From NCBI GenBank assembly GCA_033807695.1, contig CM066307.1:4154001-4218000 (forward strand): 64,000 nt of DNA, given 5' to 3'. Both the position numbers and the translations under genes were made by a program. Source of the DNA: Daedaleopsis sinensis. Its lineage: Eukaryota; Basidiomycota; Agaricomycetes; Polyporales; Polyporaceae. Position 1 is the first letter of the stretch; each line of letters begins with the position of its first letter. Below, one piece after another: positions 22,121 to 35,814 of this stretch. The notes below the pieces were generated by a model, which had not been told where the DNA came from, did no database searches, and saw only the letters and a list, made by a program, of their open reading frames with translations.

Positions 22121-25100
22121 TCGCACAACCAAATGATAACCACGGTCCGTGCCCGGCGGTACGAGCGCCTACAGCAGACGCCACAAAGTTTGACGCGTGG
22201 ACGGGCGCCTTGTCCTTTTCCTCCCTCCGCGAGCCTTCTGACTTGGTCGGATGCTGCAAGCACCTGCCTTGGCTCTCCTTCGGCTCGTGCTCTGGCTGCC
22301 TGCACTCGGTCGTCTCGCACTCCTAGGCTCTCTGCGGCTGCCTCACCTGTCTCTCGAGTCGCAGGCTGCAACGTGACACCCTGATCGCTCATCGTCTTGC
22401 TGTCCTCCGACGCTCAAGGCGACTTCAGGAAGCTACTCGGACGTGTATACTCCGCGATAGCAGTACGACTGGCTCCTTGTCGGACGTCCCTCGGGCTCAA
22501 GGCGCACACCCTGACCTGCCGCCCCCTGTTGCATCTGCTCTCAATGCCCTGCGATGAAAACGACCTCCGACTCTAGGTCGATTCGATCTCATTGATGCTG
22601 TGTGGGACCGACGGGAACGCTGCTCAGTAAGAGGGATGGCGATCGTGCTGGCAGGGCGAGGACCGAGGTAAGCACACCGATCTCTACTCCTTCGCTTCGG
22701 GCTCGAGGTCCTGCAGCAACCACGCTGCGTCTGCCAACGCAGCACGTCCGTCGCTATTGCACTCATGGTCGAGCGCGGTCCGCGGATGGCTTAGTACTTC
22801 GCACGATCATTCTCGCTTCAGCCCATGCCTTCACATCTGATAGTCCCGAGTTGCTGAATAGTACTGTCGTCTTCGCGAGATACGGTCCCCGTTCAGGGTA
22901 CCGATGTGGAGGCCTCGCCGTCAATAGAAAACGGGTGAGCTGTATCTATGTGGGCCGCCGCTCTTTCTCTGCTCGCCACGTCCCGCATCCTTCGCTAAGG
23001 TCCTCGCCTCTTCGATTGGGGTTGGACCAGAGATGCGTGCATGCGTGCTCTAGGCTTCTTGCCCGCTGGGATGCACGCCAGGGCATCGCTTCCCTCGTGC
23101 GCACCTCTGCGCTCACCCGACGTTGTTGGAACTTGGCCTGATCGAGAGATTTCCTGTCTGACATTCGTTCTACAGTACTAGTCGCCTCGGGGCCTCCTAG
23201 GAGCCCACACATATGCATCGACACCCCGCCGCTCACGCCATGCCCAAAGCCGTGCATCCTCACATCGACACTTCATACGAGCCTGTACGGCGGTGTCGGA
23301 CGGCGGGCTGCACCCAGCGCAGATGTTCGTGGTGTGTATGGCGCAGCACGCCGCACCGTGACAGTTCTCCGTCGAGGACCATGGCCTTCCGGGCATGAAA
23401 CAGAAACAATGGTGCGAGTGCAGTTCGCACAGCCATGACGGCTCGGATGCCTGCGACGCTTCCTCCAAGTTCGAGTTCGAGCTCGAGCTCGAGCTCCGAC
23501 ACAATCACCAGTGCGAACACATGCACTCACCCGATACGTGCACGTCCGCATACAACTCGCACTTTACGCGTCGTGACTCGCACTCTATCCCAGCCAATGC
23601 TGCTCAAGAGAAAGACGCGAACGGTCTGCAACGACTAGGACTGCTCCTTCCTACACTCCATCCTCGAATCTGTCCACCCATGGAGGTTCTAAGCTCTCGC
23701 CCTCGAGCGTAGCTCGGTGGTCGAGAATCGACGTGGACACAGAACCGGTGAGATAACCCGTACCGTCTGTGCAGAGGACAGCGAACTGACTGTAACATGC
23801 ATTGTAGCGCTGTGGATGGCTATATCGTCCGGACGTACGCGCAGTAGCCGTCGGACGCACGGTGTACGACGTTCCAGGCTCTGGCCGCGTGGATCCACTG
23901 TCCGATCCCAAAGCGGCCAAGATTCTAAGTGGCGCCACCCTCCTCCTGCTTCGAAGACATCGACGGTTGCCAGTAGCAGATACTCGCAGCAGCACACTGT
24001 CGATCAAGAGGGTTCCGTTGTGCACGGTTGAGGTCCTTTCCCACTCGTCTCGTCCGCGCCACACTACGGCCCTCGTGCGTTCACGGGGATGACTTCGCAG
24101 GTTCTGTCGTACGTGCATATTCCAATACGACCCGAACATGGCTCGAACGTCCATCTGCCGTGGACGCGTCGCCAGTCGCACACAGCCTACGATGCACACC
24201 ACGGCGCGCGACTGTCCTCTGACGCACGGGTAGGTAGCAATCGTTTCTGGCTCGACCGACGACGCTGTGTTCTATGTGCGACGCGGATGGCAGCAAACGG
24301 TGGAGGATGTCGCATGGGGAGAGTCCAGAGCGGAGAGGGACACGCCACGGAGCCGGATGCGGTCAAGCATCGGGAGTAGAGCGCGGCGCATGTGGGATCC
24401 ACCACGCTGTCAAGAGCCTCGAAGCTCACGCCAGGCGTCTGAGACTCGGAGTCGCCGTGACAGGCCCTCACAGTCGTCCCTACCACATCTTCCTGATCGG
24501 CGATTGCCTGCGCCCATCCCTCTCAGTCTAGCGAGCGCCCCGCACCATCATTGGCACGAGACCATCACGTTCGCGAAGATGGGCACACGGATACGGGTCT
24601 ACGCTACACGGACGTGACGCGGCCTGTGCGACGCACACTGCACAGAGTGCAGTCCCTTTCCACCGCCATTCGCAGACCCGAGGCTCGTGAATGTATGCGG
24701 CGGTAAGGGCGGACGACGTCCCCCGCGGTCAATGCTGATGCGCTTCCACCTTCTGCTTCCAGCTGGTCACCTCTCCGACCAAAGCCGTGCCAGGGATCTG
24801 TCGCCATAGGACCAAGTAGCACATCGCGCCGCAGCTCGGAGCACGCTGAGTGCTCCTGTGCTCTGACTGGTGGGTCGCACACACTGTGGACACCGTCTCG
24901 CTAATTGACTGACACTCATCCGCTACAGAAGCTGCACCATCATGGCCGCCGTGTTACATAACTTCCCTGATGTGTGCATCCTGCATATAATTACTTGTGA
25001 GTCTTCGCTGCGTCTCGATCGTGCTCTGAGCTCTGTGCTTGCTAGTCTGCCAAAGCCCGTACGGCGTACGGTCGAGCGAGTCGGTCGCGACGACTGTGAC

Positions 25101-27230
25101 GAGCGGACGACTCGGATCTTGATGGTTGCACTTCGGCCGAGGCAACAGATGCCGATGTGTCCTACTCGGAATGTAGCCGTTCTCAAACAGTGCTTTTGCA
25201 ACGGTGTCATAGTGTCGGGGGAGTTCTGCGAGCTTGATACCAGTCTGCTGCGCGTGCTACATCTCCACCTGACAATTTACGCGACAGATACTGTGCCTTC
25301 CGAGACCCAAGCGCTGTCTTTCGGGTCACGATCGGAATATCCCGAACACTCTATGCGCAACACACCCTCGCTCGCATTACTACTTCTCGCTGACGTGGAC
25401 GCGCTCGCTCGAGGTATGTCCGTCGCCCAGCTGATCAGAAAAAGACCCCGAAGCCTTGCACCATCTATGGCTGTGTACGACGCATCGAAAGTGCAGAGAT
25501 TAGGATCGGAATGTATGGGCTCTCGTGTAGGCTACACAAAGCTGAAGAGCGTTCGTACGGCTCACTACTGCGAACGGACAGCGCAAGTCTTCGCCGGGTA
25601 CCGCCTGCTTGCAGGTCGCTTGAAGGACTCTGTCCTCGAGGTCCGTCCTCTGCCTTCTCGAGTGTTTAATTTAACGAGTCCACGTTCGAGTAGTAGCTGG
25701 TCAGCATACACATTTGTGCACCTCGTCTCCTGTCTCAGGGTACCACCCTCAGCGGCTGCGTACGTTGCGTGAGGCGGTACCCGAACCACAAAGGTGGCGT
25801 CCGCGCTGGTCAGATGAACTCCCTTCCAGCTTCCGTACCTGTCGTTCTCTTCGCGCTTCTAATCTCATGCGGACCCTCGCAAGGTGGAGCAGCCGTGCGT
25901 GCGTGCAGGGCGATGTGCGTCATGTGTGAGGGTCGGTCTTCCTTGTGACAGAACAGGTAGTCTCAGTCCACCGGTCCACTCACAGCCCCTCACAGCCCGC
26001 TTCGCTGCCACGCTGCGCTGTATACATACGGGAACAAGGAAACGGAATCGATCAGGCGTGTGTGCGGGCTATTCGAGTGACAGCACCTTACATGTACGTG
26101 AACGGTCGTTCATATACAGAACTCGACGTTCTAACCTTGCGCGGCATGTCCGCTGTTCGCAGTCACGTCGCCGGGTGCAGGAACCCGCTGGCTATGTATG
26201 CTGCGGCACGCGACACGTCGTCATCCACTGAGACTCGGGGCCAATGAAACTCTCTTCGCTCGCAATCTACGCGCTTGGCTACCTGTTTGTGGTGCTGGAG
26301 CGCCAAGAAATCGATTGTCGACCTTCTCTCCGTGCTCGGGTCGTCTAGCAGGTGCGTGTGTCGGTTTTGGTTACGCCTTCGCGTCGGAGCATGCGACGTG
26401 TGTGGCTCAGTTGTCGAACGCCCGGACACCTGCTGTGTGGCACTTCTGCGATGCGCACAATCTTCGCTTTCGAGGGCGGAGGAGCACTGGATTGAGCTGT
26501 ACGTGTACTCGGAAGGTTCGTGAATGCAGTGCGGCATTTATTACGCGCTAACTCTCTTAAAGTTCCGTCACGCTACTCAGCCATGATTCATCGGCGTGGT
26601 GGACGTTGGGAATGAGAAGATGGACTTCGCGTTGAGGCATGATGGTCGATGATGAACGGGTGATAGGTACCGGGTCAGTCGGCTGTCTTCACACTTCTCA
26701 CGTTCTCGAGTCTCGACGCAATGCTTCTCTACAGAGAGACTACACTCGCCGCACAACATGATACCGTACTAAACTCAATGTACAAAACATCTTTCGTACT
26801 TGCCTTGCAAAGCATGAACACCTTCTTCAGCTACAATCTCAATCTAGACCTCTCGCTAGACGATCTGCGGTGTACCGGTTATGTTCCGTACACTTGACAG
26901 TTCCTGTGATCGAACTTGGATGCCCCTCTTCTGGCCCCTGGAACGCACAGGGCGGTGAACCTCTTTGGAGAAGCAGTGGCACATCCGATGACAGCTACAG
27001 AGGTCATCTGTACCCGGTTCCCGCCCGTACGTAGCGCCGTCGATCGCGCGCTGCGTATGAGGGAGATGTGAGGAAATGAGGGCAATGTCGCCGATGGGCA
27101 GTGCTGATACTGTCGCCCCGTCACCGCATGATGGTTCGAAGAAGGCATGCATATGTAGAATACTAGAGCATGGGTTCTCAGGTGCGACACGAGGTGTGGA
27201 AGGGGCCGTGCAGGCTCATGAATACATGAG

Positions 27231-27240
27231 GTATTTAAGC
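27231..27240 (+). promoter_or_regulatory. TATA-like element of F-box copy B
   Basis: GTATTTAAGC, 141 bp before the ATG at 27372, in the conserved upstream block shared by all three copies. Confidence 0.4.
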
Positions 27241-27371
27241 CGTTCACGTCGGGCTGCGTCCGTCCCAGCGGTGTCTCATCCGGTTTCTTTGGTACGTCTG
27301 TCCGAACGACGATCTCTCCGAGACGAGTCCAATGATGTTCGCGTCTTCTACAGCGAGGTGTCACATCCACG

Positions 27372-28771
27372 ATGGCCGAGTCAAACTCCCTGGTCGGACC
27401 CGCTCTGTCCGGTCCATCCGATGCGAGTTGGAAGGTGAGCGACAACGATTCATGGAAGTGGTTTGGGGTTATCTGACATTGTGTGTGCAGGAACGTCGAA
27501 CTATTCCTCCAGAAATAACCGACCGGATCATCGCGTGTGTTGGACTTTGGGACAACTATTATGGCGACCGTCGCCCCACATTACTCGCCTGCGCACTTGT
27601 GTGTTCATCCTGGCTGCCAGCTAGCAGGCGACAACTCTTCCGAACATTGATATTTGGCCCAGAAGATGCGTCACTGGAATGTTTCTTTCAGATGGACCTC
27701 CATTCCTAATTCATGCGGGACCACCTATCCTATACATCTGAGGTCTGTTTCAACATATCGGATATGATTACTAGAAGCGATCAATCCTACATATATCGCC
27801 TTGTCGGCAACATCCCAAGTCTAGAGACGCTCGTCTTCTACAACCTCGACTGGGGCGACCCGCCATGGCACCCCAACACCTTCAGGAAATTCTCAGGATT
27901 TCCCGTGCTCCACACTCTCCACCTCCATTATTGCATTTTCCCGTCCTTCAATACACTACGTTACATGCTCTCAGCTGTGCCTCGGCTAGCGACATTGGAA
28001 CTATGGAGCGTGGATTGGCCGCAGCCAAAGCGCCTCAATCTACCGTACAGAGCCGTTCCTCGGCGCCGACCTGCACTTGCTTCCCTCGACGTTAACTTGG
28101 AACCTGAACGGCAGGCCGAACTTCTTCAATGGCTGTGTACTACATCAACTATCCACTCAATCAAGTGCATTGACATTGATCGTGTGTTAAATGGGGGGGA
28201 CGGCCACGACAATTTCCTGCGTATGTCTGCACCATCCGTCAGGGAGCTACGCTGCCGGGCTGAAGGTACGACTAGACCGTCACATCCGTCCGATTCCGAA
28301 TGGCTAAATTATAGGGATATGATTCATTTTTTCTGCTTGACAGACATCAAAAAGCTTGCCCAACATGTCCCTCGCATGATCAATCTGGAGAAACTCGGTG
28401 TCAGATTCTGGCACAATGTGAAATTTGGGACATTGTGCAGGGATCTGTCACACGCTCTGCAACATTTCGCTGGGCAACATTTTCGGGAGATACGGCTGGA
28501 GGACATCAGTGGTGTCAACCTCAGGGAGTTGTCCGGCCTAGGTGGAGGGATCGCATCAGACGACGAAGACGAGGGGCATCCTGGCGCCGGTTTCAAGCCT
28601 CTCGAGCAGATCCTGACACGGGAGAATATGGAAAAGACGGCGGTCGTGTTCGGCCTGGACTACCTTATAGCAAGAGAACAGGGAGACCGCTTTCGACTCG
28701 CCCTACAAAGCAAGCTTCCCGAGCTATACAAGCATTGCGTTTTTGAGTATAGGCCTCCGCCTATTCATTGA
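27372..28771 (+). pseudogene. F-box protein gene, copy B, with one nonsense codon
   Basis: Exon 1 27372-27434, intron 27435-27490 (56 bp), exon 2 27491-28771. The F-box 'IPPEITDRIIACVGLW' to 'ACALVCSSWLPASRRQLFR' is intact, and the frame is open to the stop at 28769-28771 except for TAA at 27707-27709. Copies A and C have CAA (Gln) there, so one C-to-T change in a CpA context disables the gene. More than 350 codons stay open after the lesion, so it is recent or tolerated. Without it the product would be about 447 residues. A short protein with the F-box but without the LRR-like domain could still be made. Confidence 0.85.
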
Positions 28772-30054
28772 TTCATGTATGTCTACATCTGCATCTGCAT
28801 GTATGTTGCTGAGACTAATTGTGATAAAATTGCGGCAGCATGCAGTACTCGATGCCTCAATCGGCGGTACTACGTTGCACGTATGTCTCTAGCTCCGACT
28901 CCCGGCTGTCATACTAAAATATATACAGTCTACATCAGGCTATATCGGCATTCTAGTCGAGTCGTTCTGTCACAGTCCCGGGAGCCGTGACGGGGAAACC
29001 GGAGGCGTGGCACGAGTCGGCGGCGGTGCGAGACGAGAGAATCGGACTGCAGTTTCGAGACTCGGATTGGTATCGACCGCGAAGTCACTGTATGTACTTG
29101 TACCTCTTGTCATTCTACAGGTTATGCATGAGCCGGACCTCATGCACATGCCTCACATCCTAGCTATTGCTGTTCTTCAGGCTCCTCCGAGTCCAAACGG
29201 CCGGGGAACGCTCCGCTCGTCCGAGTGCGCCTACGGTAGGCGCGGTAAAGTCGTGTTCCCGTCGAGATTTGACGGCCGCCCTCCGTCCACCTCTCGACTG
29301 TCCTTACTTGATCTTATAGATCTACCACTTGCTTTCCACACGCTTCACTTGTCTTCTGGCTATCTGAACCCCTTTGGCTCACGTTCCTCTGGCTCTCTGC
29401 GATTGCGTCAACTATCTCTCGAGTCGCAGTTGTCTTTCACCAAGCTCTACAGACTGCATGTAGGAGAACAAGATCCTCCTGCTATGCGACGTGCAACGGT
29501 CGATCTTTCAAACGTCCAGGGGGGATAGCTCCATGTAGGACGGCCTTCGGGACAAAGTCGTACACGTCGACTTTCCAGCGACCGCTGCGTAGTAAGACGG
29601 GATGGCGATGGTGCTGGCAGGGCAATGATTCAAGTGAGCACGCCCATATCTTCCTGTCACCCCGTTTCTTTGCGATTGCCATCACTTTATGCCTGGCTCT
29701 CTGGCTCTCGGCTCGAAAATAGCTCTATTGCATTGCGGCGACTGGGCTGTTTTACCAGCGCAACCAGTTCATCTCTGCTGCACCGGTCATCGAGTACGGA
29801 CAGTGTCACTTGATTTTGACGAGCTTCACATTCCATCATCTCGCACAATATCTACGCTTAGGGCTGCCATGCGACGACACGATTCAGCCCACCAATGACC
29901 GCACACGCGAACGGTCTCGCCTCGCTTCAAGATGTAGCTGCAACTGATGCATCCGCATCTGATAGCCACGAGTCTCCGACTGTCCTTGCTTCGTAGAGTA
30001 CGACACCCACTCTCGTGCGTGGTTTCGCGTCTCCGTGCTTGCTGTGCTCGACCC

Positions 30055-30074
30055 CTCTCTGAGACCTTTGGGGG
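30055..30074 (+). promoter_or_regulatory. Degenerate TATA-like motif before block C, unit 1
   Basis: CTCTCTGAGACCTTTGGGGG, the counterpart of the motif at 20004, here without a TATA core. Confidence 0.2.
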
Positions 30075-31469
30075 CAGGGACACCCGACCGCACACCTCTC
30101 CCCTACCGCAGACGTCTGCGCTTACTGCAAACCCTCATCGACCGACATATGAAGTGTAGTCAAGCTGACCATTCATCTGACAGTGCCGCATACGGAGCCC
30201 CTCGGAGTTCACACATGGGCATATGCATATGTGTACACGTCGACATCTCGCTTCTCGTGCACTGCGGAAAAGTATCTGATTCTCTCACGTATGCTAGTTG
30301 TCGAACGGCGGGCCGCGGACAGCGGGCGGCGCAGACATTCGTGGCCGGTATCGACCACGAGCACGCTGCATGGACTGCCAAATGGGCACTCGGCCTACCG
30401 GGACCGAGCGAGTGCAGTGCTCGTTGGCAGGACGGCGCGAACGCCTGTTCAAGGTTCGAGTTACAGCCCGAGCTCGAGATCCAGATGAACGACGCTGATT
30501 GCAACCATATAGCTCGCACGCCGGACGTATTTAATTCGCACCTTGCGCGTCACGTCTCGCACACCGACACACGATCACGATCTGAGCGACCTCCGCTCAA
30601 GAGAAGGAGGCGGGGCCCGCGACTGGCTTGCTCGTTCTGAGCCGTCTGGCACGTCCATTCCCGGTTCGGTCCTCTCGTGGCGCTTCCTAGCTCTCGCGTC
30701 CGAGCAACGGATGCGCGTCCGAGACGGGTGAGTCATCTCTTATCCGTCTGTGCAGAAGTCGACAGACTTACCGGAGCATGCGTCGTAGCTTTATGCAGGG
30801 TTTTATCGCTCGGACGCACGTCGTGCACGGGTTGCGGTTGTTGCACACTCTCATCTTGCCCGGGCCACGATGTGCGCAGGAACGCCTTCGCAACTCCTGT
30901 CATGTGGGCGTGCTCTGTGCGGTATACAGAACTTGAAATGCAATACGGCGTGCGCTAAGAATTGACGGACCTTCTACCAAGCAGGTGAGATATCTCTCAC
31001 TCATCCGTGTTCCCGAGCCTCGTAGAAGATGGCGGACCTGATGTGGTATGGGTCATAAGGCTGTGAAGGGACTGGTAGCTAGGACACCCACCCAGTAGCT
31101 GCACGACGTCCTTGCCTCGTCAGCCTTCGCGTGTGCATTCTCTGAATGTCCGGATACAGGTAGATTCTCGAAGCGGCGGTGGTCGGTAGCAGCTTCTCCG
31201 CGTCGCACTGCGAGCACCGAGCCCTTCTACCTGGAGGGAGGACTTGACAGGGAATGTGATAGGTACGTACTCTATTATCGACCTCGGAGCGTTATGCAGG
31301 ATGCGGGAGGTGGGGGTCAGTGCTGTGCAGAACGCATACGTTGTGCTGATACGAAGTCTCACCAAGTCACTGTATTCGGACGTGCTCGCGCGCATGATAC
31401 ACTCAGGTCTGCCCACAAATCGAGCGTGCATCGACTAGTCAACTGGGGCATGCCGCCTATAGTCCATGA

Positions 31470-32170
31470 TTACGAGCTTGAAGACGTTCGTAGCGGAGAC
31501 GTCTGGCGAGGAGAAGAGAGGACGAGGGACAAGTCGAGCTTTGAGGGGTCGTGCGCGACCCCTATCACTCTGCGGGAGAGAGAGAGACAATGAGCGGAGA
31601 GTGTTGTTGACGGAAGACAGGAATACACACACCCTCGTCGCACCTAGCTCGCGAGCGAGGGTCGGCGATTGTGCTCGTCGCGCCCATGACAACGACCGAC
31701 CAGCCGTCCTTGGGGAGTCTTTCCACATCGACGCATACCTCGTCGCCGAATCCGGATGGACATGGCCGACTCGACCGATGATCGCTGCGGCCTTTTCGGG
31801 GCTCACGCCGTCGAGGATGTCGAATGCGTAGTCCTTCGACACGTTGAAGACCTGCGCGAGGGAGTCTGATGCGGACCTGAGGGCGATGAGGTCGACGGGC
31901 GTGCCGGCTGAGGCTGTGGTGTGCCGACGTCGTCGACGTCAACGACATGCGGGTGCGGTCCTGAGGTTAACTAGTGCTTCAAGCTCCCGGCAGTGAGGGT
32001 GCGGATGTGGACCAGGCCGGACTGAGGCGAGTTCTAGAGTGGGAGAATGGAGGTCTATGCGGCAGATGCAGGGGCTTAGCCCAGGGCGCTACTTGCGCGA
32101 TGTGGATGGTCGAATATTAGGTTACCTTGGAGAAATCTGGACGAGATGATGGCGGCGATGGGTAGTAGTT
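31470..32170 (-). pseudogene. MDR-type dehydrogenase pseudogene, copy 2
   Basis: Minus-strand blocks match the other copies: 'SKDYAFDILDGVSPEKAAAI' and 'SPDVSATNVFKLV' in one frame and 'LPKDGWSVVVMGAT' in another. The sequence between the Gly-rich turn and 'DVSATN' contains an intron-like insert as in copy 4. Broken by frame changes and lacking the C-terminal third. Confidence 0.6.
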
Positions 32171-35100
32171 GTCGCACAAGCAATGATAACCACGGATCTG
32201 GCCCGGTATGAGCGCCTACAACAGACGCCTAGTCTTCGACGCGTGGACGGGCGCCTTGTCCTTTTCCTCCCCCCGCGAGCCTTCTGACTTGGTCGCAGGC
32301 TGCAAGCACCTGCCTTGGCTCTCCTTCGGCTCGTGCTCTGGCTGCCTGCACTCCGCCGTCTCGAACTCCTAGGCTCTCTGCGGTCGCGTCACCTGTCTCT
32401 CGAGTCGCCTCCGCACTAGTACTCAGGCTGCAACGTGACACCCTGATCGCTCATCGTCTTGCTGTCCTCCGACGGTCGAGGCGACTTCAGGAAGCTACTC
32501 AGACGTGTCTACTCCGCGATAGCAATACGACTGGCTCCTTGTCGGACGTCCCTCCGGCTCAAGGCGCACACTCCGAGCTGCCGATCCCCTGTTGCATCTG
32601 CTCTCAATGCCCTGCGATGAACACAACCTCTGACTCTAAGTCGAGTCGATCTCCTCGAGGCCGTGCGAGAACAGTGAGAGCGCTGAGCCATAAGAGGGAT
32701 GGTTTGGGTGCTGGCAGGGCGAGGACCACAGGTAAGCACGCCCATCTCCGAGTCTGCCCGCCCCTCCATGTCCTGGTATTGTTGAACCTCGCAAGAGCTG
32801 GTGAGCTTCAATCCATGTCTCCTACTCCCGAGCTCTATGCCCCCAGTCGCTGACGACTCTCGTCTTGCGACATATAGTGCTCGTCCCGGGTCTCGATAGG
32901 GCATACTTGTACTGAATAGGGCCCAGGTGAGTTGTATTCACGCATCCGTTCGTTCTTCCCCGCTCCCCGCGCCCGCCTCCTTTGCACCGGTCCTCGCACG
33001 GCCGTTTGGCGTGTGACCGGGGGTGGGTGCATACGTGCTCCAGGGTTCTCCTTTCCCGCGAGGATGCACGTCCGCATCTTCTCACTCGTGCGGACCTCCG
33101 CGCTCACCCGACGTCGTTGTACCTTGGCCTGATCGAGAGATATACTGCCTGCCGGTAATCTGACACTTCGTTCTGCTGTAGCCGCACACAGGAGCCCACA
33201 TATACGTACGCACAAGCACACACATAGACACGTCCCCGCTCGCGTTGTGCCCGCAGTCGTGCACACTTGGAGAGATAGCAGGATTCGTCATCTGAATCAT
33301 TAGCAGCCGCGTACAGCAGCCCACACATACGCACAAGCCCAAGTACGCACATTAACACATCCCCGCTCGTGCCGTGCCCGCAACCGCGCACACCACGCGA
33401 ACTTGGAGAGACAGCAGACACGTCATCCAAATATGTACGTGAGCCTAGCCCCTCCCGGGCATGCCAAAAGTCGGACAGCGGCCAACGGACTGTGCAGACA
33501 TCCGTGGTGAGTCCCGAGCGGGGAACGTCGCCTTCCGGGAACAAGGCAAGAGCGCGAGCGCAGTGCTCACGACTAGGACGACTCGGACGTCCGCCGCGTG
33601 TGCGGACGCTTGGGCTTACCTACGTGCGAGTTCGAGCTACGCTCATAGGTACGAACGAAGACTGCTTCCCCATGGCCGACACTGACGTGTCCATCTCGCA
33701 CAGACTGACGCGTCATGACTCGCATCTCCCCTTATCGGTCAATTGAGTGACTACAGAAGAGGCCGCAGGAGAGCGGTCGCGTGCTAGCCGTCAATGGCTC
33801 TCAGCCCTCCTGCAATTTGATTCTCGACTCGGATACGGTTGCTGGAGAGCCTCTGCGCTCTCGCGCTCGACGAATCCTCTCGAGAGACGTGGGTCGAGAT
33901 ATCTCCGACGAGGAAGGTGAGAACTTTCTCGAGTCTGTGTTCTCGCACAGTGCAGAAGACGATGAACTTACCGGGAGCGTGTACTACAGGGCTGTGTAGT
34001 ATGTACATAGGTCATCGTTGCCTCGGTCTATGCGCAGCGACCGTTAGTCGCACGATCCATGACAGGCTGAATCTTTCAAGCGATCTGCCTCGTCTTTGTA
34101 TGTCCGAACCGCTCGCCGGCACTGATTGTCGAGCCTACGGGGCTAGCGACCGTCGAGGATGAGGGATCGCAGACTCGGAAGGTGGGATTTCGTTGTGGGT
34201 TCATCGCGCCGTGCAGGGTGCGAGGTCGATCGGCGCTCTAGGGGATCGCGTGTACGCCACACTATGTGAGCGTGGCGGCCGTCGCACGAGTCAGGTCATT
34301 GGCGTGGACTCTGTACTAGGTGAGTACTCCATCTCGGAAATCGATGTGATAGGGTCGCGTTCCTCAGTGCGGTGGACAGAAGGCATCGAACGTGGCGAGT
34401 CATACTCTCCACAATACTTCTACTCCCGGACAGTCGCGAATATGCTCGTGCATACAGCTCGGTATCGACACCCCAGCCTACTGCCCTTCATATCCCCATC
34501 ACGAGTCGCAATCTACATACGATGCACGTCGCAGACCTCCATGTGCGACAGGATCCTGCGATATTGACGACTCGGAAGAGCGAGAGCAGCGTGAGTTGGT
34601 GCTTAACTACTATTTTCAATGCCGACGCGCTAATCCTAGCCCGTGCAGTTGGTGCCAGAGAGGCCGCGGTGAGCGACCGAGGGGTCCCCGCTTGCTGCTG
34701 GTACTTAATACTGGTGCGTGCTCGCGCAACTACGTACGCGAGACCAGGAGCGGTCCGGATCGCAGATGTCAGCGAGCGGAGAACGTCCCGTCGGGCCAGT
34801 CGAGAGTCGATACGGACGCGAACGGAGCTGAAAGCGGTTGATACTGGCCGGTTGTCATCGTCCCCGGCCCTACACGTCTCTACCGCATCGTACGCAGAGC
34901 TTGCACCTACAGCTCCTGGTCAGCACATCGCACCTTGTACTGTTACCACACTGACCACCATGCACACAGCCTAGAGACACGGACATGAATTCACGTCTGC
35001 TTTACTCAGACGTGGTCTGAGGACAGTATATCGTCTTGACCGCCACTGCCGTACATGGATGTCCCGGGATCATCGACGCATGCGGCGTGAAGCATCAAAC

Positions 35101-35794
35101 AGCAGACGACCCCCGCCGCAACCAACGCTGGCTCATGCTTCCCGCTTTCAGCATGGTAACCTCTACCGGGGCCGGTGGTACCATACCGTACGGTCGCTGT
35201 GCGCACTCAGCGCTGCGGCCCGCTGCTCTTCGGCTCTCTAGTGACGCATTCTGCTACGCAGTCACCCCGGGACAACCTACTGTGAAGGCCTTGGGCCGGC
35301 TACTGTCTCTACGGGACTTCGAACGCGTAAGTTCGAAGAGTACAGAAGGCTCTTCTCGATGCTGAGCGCTGAGCGTTATGTGGCATGCAGGTATCCTCCG
35401 CTCCGTAACGCGCGACGTGCCAGCGACACACATGCGTTTGGGCCGTGCCTGTCTGACTTGTTACGGACGCTGCAGGTGTCTAGACTCTGGATATCTCCCG
35501 TCCGGCGGCACCGCAAGACCACAAGCGGGGAAGTGTAGTGCGAATGCGGTGTACTTGTTCTATAGGTGGGCGAAATTCAAGTGGCCTGTGTCTTCCTAGT
35601 TTATTAATAGGTACGCATCAAGGATTCTTGTACCCGATTGCGGCCGCTGTAGCACCGTGTGCACCCGTATGCAGGAGAATAAATCGAATGATGCGGCAAC
35701 TCTAGGTGCATAGCCGTGCAAACTTGTTGAGGGACATTGATCATCGAGTTCTCTCGTGGGTGGTTCGCTTGTCCGTGCTTGCTGCGCTCCACCC

Positions 35795-35814
35795 CTCTCT
35801 AAGACTTCTGGGCG
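35795..35814 (+). promoter_or_regulatory. Degenerate TATA-like motif before block C, unit 2
   Basis: CTCTCTAAGACTTCTGGGCG, the counterpart of the motif at 20004; the TATA core is changed. Confidence 0.2.

Larger units (their letters stand above)
12265..22934 (+). repeat. Array unit 0 with partial leader
   Basis: Leader 12265-12570 is a piece of block E. Then block F 12571-14530, G 14531-15330, F-box block A 15331-18703 (with the hAT-like insertion), B 18704-20100, C 20101-21240, D 21400-22400 and E 22400-22934. Blocks F and G here are the most diverged of their families. Block limits are approximate, set by where the match to other units fades. Confidence 0.75.
22935..32928 (+). repeat. Array unit 1 (most complete unit)
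   Basis: Block F 22935-24900, G 24901-26560, F-box block A 26561-28771, B 28772-30160, C 30161-31250, D (MDR, minus) 31470-32440 and E 32440-32928. It has no large insertion and can serve as the reference unit, about 9,994 bp long. Block F is closely similar to those of units 3 and 4, while blocks of unit 0 are more diverged. Confidence 0.8.

Noticed and set aside
23651..24202. 183-codon minus-strand open frame, with similar ones at 39366 and 48070
   Set aside because: Same block F DNA; it overlaps plus-strand frames of similar length and is not kept in diverged units.
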